Of a stretch of 15,224 bases of DNA, positions 1-6,921 are shown in pieces (position 1 is the first letter of the stretch; the number at the start of each line of letters is the position of its first letter). Under the pieces are notes generated by a model, which was not told the origin of the DNA, did no database searches, and worked only from the letters and a program-made list of their open reading frames with translations. The stretch is from an uncultured Desulfobacterales bacterium (lineage in GTDB: Bacteria > Desulfobacterota > Desulfobacteria > Desulfobacterales > G020354645), in contig CAMYNZ010000158.1 of assembly GCA_947259865.1 (NCBI GenBank), positions 1 to 15,224 of the forward strand. Reading direction: 5' to 3'. The translations under genes and the position numbers were made by a program.

Positions 1-60
1 GGCTGGAAGCCGCTCCCACATAGCGATGATGCATGTGTGGGAGCGGCTTCCAGCCGCGAT
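1..60. repeat. Inverted pair of REP-like palindromes (BIME-like)
   Basis: Bases 1-20 and 36-55 are perfect 20-bp inverted copies separated by 15 nt. Each arm is itself REP-like: a GTGGGAG foot followed by a small hairpin (GCGGCT-TCC-AGCCGC on the right arm). This matches the known layout of paired REP sequences mobilised by RAYT (REP-associated tyrosine transposase) enzymes, whose targets start with a GTAG/GTGG tetranucleotide. The left end is probably cut by the window edge, since the right arm continues GCGAT. A related, diverged pair lies at 13794-13888. It sits about 140 bp downstream of the end of the SPFH operon, where it could also act as a transcription or mRNA-decay barrier. No transposase gene is present. 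Confidence 0.8.
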
Positions 61-83
61 CGAAAGGAGTCTATCTGATTTTT

Positions 84-115
84 AACGGGCCAACGGGCCA
101 ACGGGCTCAACGGGT
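84..115. repeat. Short tandem octamer AACGGGCC
   Basis: The unit AACGGGCC occurs twice exactly and a third time with its last base changed, followed after one base by a degenerate AACGGGTT. It lies between the REP pair and the end of the SPFH operon. It may be slippage-derived; no function is apparent. Confidence 0.6.
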
Positions 116-203
116 TAAACTATTTTTTGCGTGACCACTTTGAAAATACCTGCAGCGCGGCTATTGGGCCTTAGTTGGAATTTTCAATTTATTTCTACTA
201 CTT

Positions 204-1241
204 TTATGGCTGTGCCTTTTTTTCTGACAGAGATTTCACCCCCAGGGTATGGATCAACTGGTTGATATCCATGGTCCTGAGATTCATTCCGCCCTCTGAA
301 ACCGGTAAAAGCAAAATCCTTTTACCCTGCAGGGCTTCGGCAATTTTGAGTTTAACCAGCGCCTCCCCACCGATACCGGTTAAAGCAGCGTTCATCTCTT
401 TAATGCCCCGGGCTTCGGCAATTCCTTCCGCTTCTATGGCCTGGGCCAGAAGTTTTTGCTTTTCGAAATAGACGTCGGCTTCGATCTTGGCCTGAAGATA
501 TTCGCCGTCCACTTTGGCTATCATTTGATTGACTTCACCTCTGGACTGTTCGAGTTTGCGCTTGTATTCTTCGACGGCTGCCCGTTGGCCGGATTTATTT
601 TTTTCAGCCTGTTGATCGGCAACTTTTCTATCTTCAATGGCCTTTTGATACTCTTTATTAAAACGATAATTTTTGGTCAGCACATTTATCACCACGACGC
701 CCATGGGCCCCAGGATCTCCTGTAAAACCTGCTTGGCCCGTTCGGCCTGAAGTTCACGTTTGTTGGCCACGTAAAACTCTTCAGTTTTTAGTTCGCCGAA
801 AATATCTCTGGGTTTGCTTCGGGCAACGGTACGTACAATTTTTTCCCGAAGTGACGTGTTATCGGTTGCCACATACTGCAGGATATAAGGCGCCTTGGCA
901 GGGTCGATTTGATAGGCAATGATGACATCCAGGCTGATATCGTTGCCGTCGATGGTTTTAAATAAAAGGTCGTCTCTGGATTTTCGATCCCCTCTTTCGG
1001 ATTCAAATGTCATCTCCAGGTTCTGGAGCTTGGTATCGAATGTGTGCCAGTCGTTTATGTAGGGCAGAAAGAAATAGGTGGATCCCGGTGCATAGACTTT
1101 CTCCTCAACCCCCTGTTTGGCGATAAGGCCTATTTTTTTCGTGCGTACACCGACCTCTGTCTCACCGGTGGTATGAAAAACACAGGCCTGGATAAAAACG
1201 AGGGCTGCGGCCCAAAAAACCAGTAGTAATCGATGCTTCAT
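204..1241 (-). CDS. SPFH/band-7 domain protein, probable lipoprotein (HflC-position partner)
   Basis: A 345-residue member of the SPFH (stomatin/prohibitin/flotillin/HflK-C) superfamily. Such proteins assemble into large membrane-attached rings or cages and often modulate membrane proteases. Residues 1-19 are a hydrophobic signal ending in IQAC, so C20 may be lipidated; the glutamine at -2 makes this lipobox imperfect and a plain signal anchor is possible. The SPFH domain covers roughly residues 25-210, including the typical LKTEEFYVANKREL segment near 151-164. A charged, alanine- and glutamate-rich helical region (about 200-285) suggests a coiled coil. The start codon overlaps the stop of the upstream SPFH gene by 4 bp (ATGA), implying translational coupling, and a GGGGGA Shine-Dalgarno precedes it. 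The two genes resemble hflK-hflC in order and topology, but orthology is not shown. Function in this organism is inferred from the family only. Confidence 0.85.
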   Translation of the reverse strand: MKHRLLLVFWAAALVFIQACVFHTTGETEVGVRTKKIGLIAKQGVEEKVYAPGSTYFFLPYINDWHTFDTKLQNLEMTFESERGDRKSRDDLLFKTIDGNDISLDVIIAYQIDPAKAPYILQYVATDNTSLREKIVRTVARSKPRDIFGELKTEEFYVANKRELQAERAKQVLQEILGPMGVVVINVLTKNYRFNKEYQKAIEDRKVADQQAEKNKSGQRAAVEEYKRKLEQSRGEVNQMIAKVDGEYLQAKIEADVYFEKQKLLAQAIEAEGIAEARGIKEMNAALTGIGGEALVKLKIAEALQGKRILLLPVSEGGMNLRTMDINQLIHTLGVKSLSEKKAQP

Positions 1242-2335
1242 TTTGATCCCCCTTTGCGTATATCAAACAGCTTCAGTGCATTGTCCAGATCCAACGGGTT
1301 TACCCCGGACGGCCCGTCACTCGATAAAACGATGGTATCCAATCCCCTGAAAACCTCTGCCATCTTGAGCCCTACCATGCGTTTGGCCCCCAGGCCCTGC
1401 ATGGCTTCATTTTTCAGGCGCACCTTTTCAGCCTCGGCGAGCTTAACCAGAAGATCAGCATCGGCCCTGTTCTTTCTGACATAAAGATCTTTCTCTGCCT
1501 TTCTCCGGGTGATGTAGGCCTTGCCCTTTTCCAGTTCCACCCTTACCGTAGCTTTGCCTTCCTGTTCAATTTTTTTAAGACTCGCCTCTTCGATGGCGGC
1601 CCGGGCCTCGGCCTGATTTTTGAATACCAGCTGGTCCTTGAGCTTTTTTTCTTCGATATTTTTTTGAATTTCTTTGCTGTAGGTGAAATAGCGAACCAGT
1701 ACTTGCTCGACTATCAGACCTTTGGGGTTTAGGGCTTCGTTAAGGATTTGCTTTGCCGCCTCTGTTTTTTCAACCCGTAAGGGGCTGTTATAGAATTCTT
1801 CGGTTGTAAGCTCACCCATGGCATCTTTTAGCTTCGGTTCGGTTTGTGGGATGATTCCGTGCTGTTCAAAGCGATTGCCGGGTCCGATAACGGTAAATAC
1901 TTTAAAAGGATCAGCAATTCGGTAGAGGATGGAGACGTCGACATCGACGAAAAAACCGTCCGAGGTCTGGATATGAGCGGCTTTTTCAATTCGGGTAGAT
2001 TTGGCGGCATGTTCGGGATGATTGGTTAATTCCAGCACCTGAATGTTCTTGGGCAGTCGATACATTTTTTCGATCCCGAATGGCAGTACGATATGGAAAC
2101 CGGCCGGATAGACTTTTTTTTGGACACCGCGTTCAATTCCGATCCGTACGACTTTGATACCGAATTCGTTGGGTCTTACATATTCCAGCATGAAGGTCGA
2201 TGATAGCAATGCGATGACTATCAACCCCAATAGAATTCTGATTCTTCTTTTCCAACGCGACTTTTTTTTGGGCTTTTCCGGTTGTTTTTCAAGATCATCC
2301 GTTTGGCCGGGATCTTTGTTGTCTTTAGTTGCCAT
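1238..2335 (-). CDS. SPFH/band-7 domain membrane protein (HflK-position partner)
   Basis: A 365-residue SPFH superfamily protein and the first gene of the tandem pair. Residues 1-31 are a charged, lysine-rich cytoplasmic tail (KPKKKSRWKRR). A single membrane segment follows at about 33-50, then the SPFH domain at about 53-220. A long charged helical stretch (about 220-310), rich in alanine, glutamate and lysine, probably forms a coiled coil. Positive-inside topology puts the SPFH domain in the periplasm, as known for HflK and HflC. The segment GELTTEEFYNSPLRVEKTEA (about 174-193) matches the equivalent position in the downstream partner, consistent with an old duplication. The start is supported by a strong GGAGGAGG ribosome site at 2344-2351. 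It lies 153 bp after the PP2C phosphatase gene in the same orientation, so co-transcription is possible. The usual glycine-rich N-terminus of HflK is absent, so I do not assign hflK. Confidence 0.87.
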   Translation of the reverse strand: MATKDNKDPGQTDDLEKQPEKPKKKSRWKRRIRILLGLIVIALLSSTFMLEYVRPNEFGIKVVRIGIERGVQKKVYPAGFHIVLPFGIEKMYRLPKNIQVLELTNHPEHAAKSTRIEKAAHIQTSDGFFVDVDVSILYRIADPFKVFTVIGPGNRFEQHGIIPQTEPKLKDAMGELTTEEFYNSPLRVEKTEAAKQILNEALNPKGLIVEQVLVRYFTYSKEIQKNIEEKKLKDQLVFKNQAEARAAIEEASLKKIEQEGKATVRVELEKGKAYITRRKAEKDLYVRKNRADADLLVKLAEAEKVRLKNEAMQGLGAKRMVGLKMAEVFRGLDTIVLSSDGPSGVNPLDLDNALKLFDIRKGGSK

Positions 2336-2343
2336 TTTTGCGA

Positions 2344-2351
2344 CCTCCTCC
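2344..2351 (-). promoter_or_regulatory. Strong ribosome binding site of the SPFH pair
   Basis: GGAGGAGG on the minus strand, 8 nt upstream of the ATG at 2335. It is an unusually complete Shine-Dalgarno, fixes the start of the first SPFH gene and suggests high translation. Confidence 0.75.
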
Positions 2352-2488
2352 TAAAAGATTTACAAACCGAAGCGGGCGTTTTGCTCAAAAACTTTATTGA
2401 TGGATTCTCGTCCGTAAATGGATCAGTTTCGCCGCCGGGATGTGAATCACACTGTCATTAAGGTACAGCTTTGCCCTTTCCCGATGGA

Positions 2489-4123
2489 TCAACCGCCGAC
2501 CGCATTCGACCGCCGTACCGCCAGCATGGTAATATCATCGAATTGCTCGGCATTGCCGGTGTGTTGCTGGACTGCCGACGAGATTTTTTCCAGCAGCCCA
2601 ACCGCCGTGGGTGCTGAAATATTCAGTAAAGATAAAAGTCGTTTTTCGTTGAAAAACGTATCATCATCCGCCCGCGCTTCAGTTACGCCGTCGGTATAGC
2701 CAAACAGGATTTCACCCGGCTCCAGGCTTGTCTGCCGGATGTCAAATTGGACACCGGGCGTCACCCCCACAGCGGGTCCGGTATGATGGAGATGTTTTCT
2801 CACACCACCGGATGGCCGGACGATGAAAAGCGGCTCATGTCCACCGTTGACGTAAGTCAGTATGCCGTTGGTCGGGTCCAGCACACCGAAAAAAAGCGTT
2901 GCAAACATCGCCAGATCTCCGTGGCTTTGAGCGATGTAATCATTGCTAAGTCGAACGGCTCTGAGCGCATTGAGATATGCAGGGTCGGGATTTTGAATGG
3001 GGGGCGCGAAGATACTATCATTTTGCGGTGCATCTACATACTGGCAGGCCATTCCATCCAGGGCAGTTTGGCCGGAAAATACACGGATCAAGCTACGGAA
3101 GAGGGCCATGAAAAGGGCTGCACCGACGCCCTTGTCACAGACATCGGCAATGACCAAACCGATGCAATCGCCGGGAAGTTCGAAGGCATCATAGAAGTCG
3201 CCTGAAACCTGGCGGGCCGGTTTGAATGAAGCCGCAAATTCCCAGCCGGGTTTTTCAAGGAGCCGGGTCGGCAAAAAATTGGCCTGCATTTGCCGGCCTC
3301 TTTCCAGTTCACTGTTCAGGGCCTGGGAATACTCCTCCACCTGGGTGAGACTTTTTTGCAGGGCCTTTTCTGCCTGTTTGCGATTGCTGATTGCTTCCGA
3401 TATCTGATGATACATTTTCGTGAAGGCTGCGATGACATCACCCAATTCATCCTGACGTTGTATCGAAGCCGAATAGAATTCAGGGGTTTCCCGGTCGTTG
3501 CTTATGGCATCGCCGGCTTTTACCAGATCGCCTCTCAAGCGCAGAATCGGCCGAACCACGATGGGATCCAGGGCGATCCAGGCGCCTGCGGTGACAAAAA
3601 TGGAAATGATGATAACCAGACCGGCAATACGCAAAATGAACGCCTTTAATTCCTGTTTGATAGATGATGCGTCATGCCGCAGGATCAAGGTGTAAGCGGG
3701 TTTTAATTGATCCGGCGTGCAGGCCAGATCATAGCGGGTCCCATCCCGGCTTTTGAGGTAATTCAATTCGGTGTCATCAAATTTAGTTCCTGAAAGTTCG
3801 GGGCGTTCACCGAAATGTCCCACATTGTTTCCGTCGGCGGTGTATAGCGCGCCTCCCTGAATGATCTGGTGTTTCTGAAGCATTTTTATTTTTTCAAAAA
3901 GCTCCTTATCAGAGGCACCCGGCGGCACCATCTGCATGATCAGCAAAACCTTTCCGGTGGAAACATCTTTTAGATGAGACAAAAGCTCCATTTCCCGTCT
4001 ATTATAGGAGGGAATGAGAATTATTGTCTCGATAACGATGACGCTGATAAATATCCAGAACACAATGCGCCGTGACAGGCGTGCTTTGGGTGGGCGGAAC
4101 ACTTTTTTTAAAGAGGCTGCCAT
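2489..4123 (-). CDS. Membrane-bound HAMP/PP2C-type (SpoIIE/RsbU family) serine phosphatase
   Basis: A 544-residue sensor phosphatase. TM1 is at about 20-38, a periplasmic sensing region at about 39-160, TM2 at about 164-185, a HAMP domain at about 187-245, and a helical linker at about 245-285. The C-terminal SpoIIE-type PP2C domain runs from about 295 to 538. Metal-binding and catalytic signatures are intact: SGDFYD (307-312), DVCDKG (327-332), the glycine-rich YVNGGHEPL (424-432), YTDGVTEA (476-483) and the final DDI (529-531). Members of this family dephosphorylate STAS-domain anti-sigma antagonists in partner-switching pathways; no STAS protein or anti-sigma kinase is in the window, so the substrate is unknown. 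A short insert near 350-385 between conserved motifs is rich in Asn, Pro and Gln. The gene heads a minus-strand run with the SPFH pair, which makes an envelope-stress signal plausible but unproven. Confidence 0.9.
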   Translation of the reverse strand: MAASLKKVFRPPKARLSRRIVFWIFISVIVIETIILIPSYNRREMELLSHLKDVSTGKVLLIMQMVPPGASDKELFEKIKMLQKHQIIQGGALYTADGNNVGHFGERPELSGTKFDDTELNYLKSRDGTRYDLACTPDQLKPAYTLILRHDASSIKQELKAFILRIAGLVIIISIFVTAGAWIALDPIVVRPILRLRGDLVKAGDAISNDRETPEFYSASIQRQDELGDVIAAFTKMYHQISEAISNRKQAEKALQKSLTQVEEYSQALNSELERGRQMQANFLPTRLLEKPGWEFAASFKPARQVSGDFYDAFELPGDCIGLVIADVCDKGVGAALFMALFRSLIRVFSGQTALDGMACQYVDAPQNDSIFAPPIQNPDPAYLNALRAVRLSNDYIAQSHGDLAMFATLFFGVLDPTNGILTYVNGGHEPLFIVRPSGGVRKHLHHTGPAVGVTPGVQFDIRQTSLEPGEILFGYTDGVTEARADDDTFFNEKRLLSLLNISAPTAVGLLEKISSAVQQHTGNAEQFDDITMLAVRRSNAVGG

Positions 4124-4193
4124 CTCAGTTTGTTCCCCGAAACGTAAATATTTTTTTTATCGCGCTTGGAAATGGTTTTTATAAATGTGAGTG

Positions 4194-4222
4194 AGTATGT
4201 ACCAATCTTACTTCTGAGTCAA
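4194..4222 (-). promoter_or_regulatory. Candidate sigma-70 promoter for the phosphatase/SPFH run
   Basis: On the minus strand, -35 TTGACT (4217-4222) and -10 CATACT (4194-4199) are separated by exactly 17 bp. The match is 5/6 and 4/6. Transcription would begin about 65 nt upstream of the phosphatase ATG. Confidence 0.45.
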
Positions 4223-4388
4223 TTTAAAACGCCCGGCAGGTCGACCGGGAATACACACTTATAATAGTCGTCGAGTGATCAAAAAGCTATCAACAATGTC
4301 AACTATATTTGGCATCCCTTCTCGTCGGATATAAAGATATCTACGCATAATTACACCGATCATACAGCTTGCGGCCCAAAGTAAGTCT

Positions 4389-4417
4389 TTGACATTTAAC
4401 CGCACAGGTTCTAAAAA
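4389..4417 (+). promoter_or_regulatory. Candidate sigma-70 promoter for the nuclease-helicase
   Basis: A perfect -35 TTGACA (4389-4394) and a -10 TAAAAA (4412-4417, 4/6) are 17 bp apart, about 90 nt upstream of the GTG start at 4510. No LexA-type or other operator was recognised here. Confidence 0.5.
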
Positions 4418-4509
4418 TGGCCTGCATACCCATCTCATTTATCGGTTCTGCAAGACGGAAATAAATTAATACCTGAATTTTGCATAATCGATAGCCTAAA
4501 GGACGTGCT

Positions 4510-6861
4510 GTGAAGATAAGTTTAAACGTTGCAGTCCGACAGCTGGTTGAGCATACCCTGCGCTCCGGGGATTTAAACTTTGAATTTCTGGGGTCGGCCC
4601 GCTCGATTGAAGCCATCCGCGCCCATCAGAAGATCCAGCGGTCCCGGCCGGAACATTATCTGGCCGAGGTGCCGGTGTCCTTTCAACTTGAAACCGATGA
4701 ATTTATTCTAACCGTCGGCGGCCGGGTCGACGGCATATACGGCCTTAGCGGTCAGGATAAATCCGACCGGGTTATTATTGATGAGATTAAAACGACCACC
4801 CGGGAATTGGACTATTATGATCAGAATCAAAACCCGTTGCACTGGGGTCAGGCAAAAAGCTATGGTTATTTATATGCCCTTGAAAACGGCCTGGATGATG
4901 TCGATATTCAGCTCACCTATTACCAGATCGACACTGCTGAAACGCGCCAGTTCAAACGTCGATATTCAACCAAAGAACTTGAGGCTTTTTTCCAGGATAT
5001 CGTTGCTCGATACCTCCAATGGGCCCGGACGCTATCCCAATGGCAACAATTGCGGGATCAATCCATTCGCCAGCTCGAATTTCCCTTTAGCGCTTACAGA
5101 CCGGGACAGCGCAGGATGGCCGTGGAGGTATACCGTACGATCCAAAACCACGGTCAGCTGATCGTCCAGGCTGCCACCGGTATCGGAAAAACCATGGCAG
5201 CCATATTTCCTGCCGTCAAGGCTATCCCCGAAACTTTTAGCCCCAAAATCTTTTTTCTGACTGCCAGGACAACGGGGCGCACGGTCGCCGAAAAGGCCGT
5301 GGATTTGTTGAGAGACAGGGGCTTAAGGATAAAATCGCTTACCTTAACCGCCAAGGACAAAATCTGCTTCAACCCTGATAGTACCTGCACCCCGGATGAA
5401 TGCATTTATGCCCGCGGGCATTTTGATCGGGTCAATGATGCGCTGGCTGATATCTTTCAGCAGGACGCATTTACCCGGCTTACGATTGAAGAGGTCGCCC
5501 GCTCTTTCCGCGTATGTCCTTTTGAGTTTTCCCTCGATCTTTCCCTGTGGACTGATTTGATTGTATGCGATTACAACTATGCATTTGATCCCAGGGTATA
5601 TTTAAGACGTTTTTTTTTGGAAGCAAGCGGCGATTACATCTTTTTGATTGATGAAGCCCATAACCTCGTGGATCGTTCCAGAGAAATGTTTTCGGCCGAG
5701 ATCCGCAAACAATTATTTTTAGATGTAAGACGCGCCGTGAAACTTGAATTGCCTCAGGTCTACAAAAGTTTAAGTCGAATCAACACCTGGCTGGTCAAAG
5801 CCCGCAAAAAATGTCAGGAAAATGGCGGGCCGCGTTCGGAAAAAACACCGCCCGAAAAACTGTACCCCCTGTTACGCGTTTTTCTCAACCATACCGAGCG
5901 CTGGTTATCACTCAATCATAAAACATCCTTTCGTGAGCAGCTGCTCGAGTTGTATTTTGCCGTCAACAGCTTCATGCGGGTGGCGGAACAGTATGATGAT
6001 TGTTACGCCACCTTTTTTGAACCCTTTGACAAAGATCTGCGAGTCAAACTTTTTTGCATCGATCCATCCAACCAGCTGCGGCAGGCCCTGAATAGATGCA
6101 AAGCCGCGCTTTTTTTCTCAGCCACCATGACGCCTGCGGGGTATTTTAAAAAGATGTTTGGTTGTCAGGAATCCGCAGATCACCTGATTTTGCCTTCACC
6201 GTTTCCGGCTGAAAATCTTAAAATTTTACTGGCGGTCAATGCCTCCACGCTTTACAGACAGCGCAATAGAACTGCGCCGGAGATTACCCGCACACTCATT
6301 GCGCTGGTCGACCAAAAAAAAGGCAATTATTTTCTTTTTTTCCCATCTTATGAATACATGCTGATGATCCACAAATTGTTTGTCGCTGAAAGTCCGCACA
6401 CCTCAACGATTGTCCAGAAGCCTCAGATGGCAGAATCCGAAAAAGATACATTTTTAGACAGATTCGCGCAGGAAAATCCGGAAACACTGGTTGGGTTTAC
6501 GGTTATGGGCGGTATTTTCGGAGAGGGTATTGACCTTATGGGTGAACGCCTCTGTGGCGCCGCCATTATCGGGGTCGGCTTGCCGGGTATTTCTCCTGAA
6601 CGGGAATTGATTCGGGAATATTTTGCCGCTACCTATGGTATGGGATTTGAATACGCCTATCAATATCCTGGTATTAACCGGGTGCTGCAGGCGGCCGGTC
6701 GTGTCATTCGATCCGAAAAAGACCGGGGGGTTGTCCTATTTATCGGTCAGCGATATTCGACCGTTCGATACAGGTCTTTATTGCCAAATGAATGGCGACC
6801 GGCGAGTATACAGCGGAAAAGCCAGTTCAAGCTTGAACTTGAAAAATTCTGGGGTAGGTGA
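4510..6861 (+). CDS. PD-(D/E)XK nuclease fused to XPD/DinG-type Fe-S DNA helicase
   Basis: A 783-residue Rad3/XPD/DinG-type (COG1199) superfamily 2 helicase with an N-terminal RecB/Cas4-like nuclease domain. Nuclease residues visible: D74 in GRVDGI, E92 and K94 in IDEIKTT, and the QAKSYGY motif (Q114, Y118). Helicase motifs: Walker A AATGIGKT (221-228), DEAH box (381-384), SAT (537-539), and motif VI QAAGRVIRSEKDRG (727-740). Cysteines 286, 293, 298 and 336 lie between Walker A and the DEAH box, where XPD-type enzymes hold a 4Fe-4S cluster. The family unwinds DNA 5'-to-3' and acts in repair and on D-loops or R-loops; the nuclease would allow coupled processing. The GTG start is supported by AAAGGA 6 nt upstream and by N-terminal homology beginning at once (VRQLVEHTLRSGDL). 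Full-length proteins of this architecture are, from memory, common in Firmicutes, so it looks like a known, intact family member. It is monocistronic. Confidence 0.9.
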   Translation: MKISLNVAVRQLVEHTLRSGDLNFEFLGSARSIEAIRAHQKIQRSRPEHYLAEVPVSFQLETDEFILTVGGRVDGIYGLSGQDKSDRVIIDEIKTTTRELDYYDQNQNPLHWGQAKSYGYLYALENGLDDVDIQLTYYQIDTAETRQFKRRYSTKELEAFFQDIVARYLQWARTLSQWQQLRDQSIRQLEFPFSAYRPGQRRMAVEVYRTIQNHGQLIVQAATGIGKTMAAIFPAVKAIPETFSPKIFFLTARTTGRTVAEKAVDLLRDRGLRIKSLTLTAKDKICFNPDSTCTPDECIYARGHFDRVNDALADIFQQDAFTRLTIEEVARSFRVCPFEFSLDLSLWTDLIVCDYNYAFDPRVYLRRFFLEASGDYIFLIDEAHNLVDRSREMFSAEIRKQLFLDVRRAVKLELPQVYKSLSRINTWLVKARKKCQENGGPRSEKTPPEKLYPLLRVFLNHTERWLSLNHKTSFREQLLELYFAVNSFMRVAEQYDDCYATFFEPFDKDLRVKLFCIDPSNQLRQALNRCKAALFFSATMTPAGYFKKMFGCQESADHLILPSPFPAENLKILLAVNASTLYRQRNRTAPEITRTLIALVDQKKGNYFLFFPSYEYMLMIHKLFVAESPHTSTIVQKPQMAESEKDTFLDRFAQENPETLVGFTVMGGIFGEGIDLMGERLCGAAIIGVGLPGISPERELIREYFAATYGMGFEYAYQYPGINRVLQAAGRVIRSEKDRGVVLFIGQRYSTVRYRSLLPNEWRPASIQRKSQFKLELEKFWGR

Positions 6862-6901
6862 TTTGGTATTTTCTTTGCTGGTGGCGATGTCAAAATCCAA
6901 A

Positions 6902-6918
6902 ATCAAAACTGTTTTGAT
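6902..6918. terminator. AT-rich palindrome between convergent genes
   Basis: ATCAAAAC-T-GTTTTGAT lies in the 60-bp gap between the converging helicase and stress-protein genes. Its symmetry and position suit a bidirectional terminator, but the stem is AT-rich and lacks a clear GC core. Confidence 0.25.
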
Positions 6919-6921
6919 CAC

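Larger units (their letters stand above)
4124..4509. other. Divergent intergenic region with two promoter candidates
   Basis: 386 bp without a gene, between the phosphatase (minus) and the nuclease-helicase (plus). It holds one promoter candidate for each direction (4194-4222 minus and 4389-4417 plus) and a small GC hairpin CCCGG/CCGGG around 4232-4249 between them. The remainder is AT-rich with no coding character. Confidence 0.55.

Noticed and set aside
1..60. CRISPR-like repeat
   Set aside because: A single inverted pair with no regular direct repeats or spacers; the REP explanation fits better.
204..2335. Calling the SPFH pair hflC and hflK
   Set aside because: Order and topology fit, but the glycine-rich HflK N-terminus is absent and no FtsH or HflX context is present, so only family level is claimed.
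2747..3205. 152-codon plus-strand open frame antisense to the phosphatase
   Set aside because: It lies wholly inside the PP2C coding region, has no ribosome site, and its translation shows no domain; the minus-strand gene has intact catalytic motifs.
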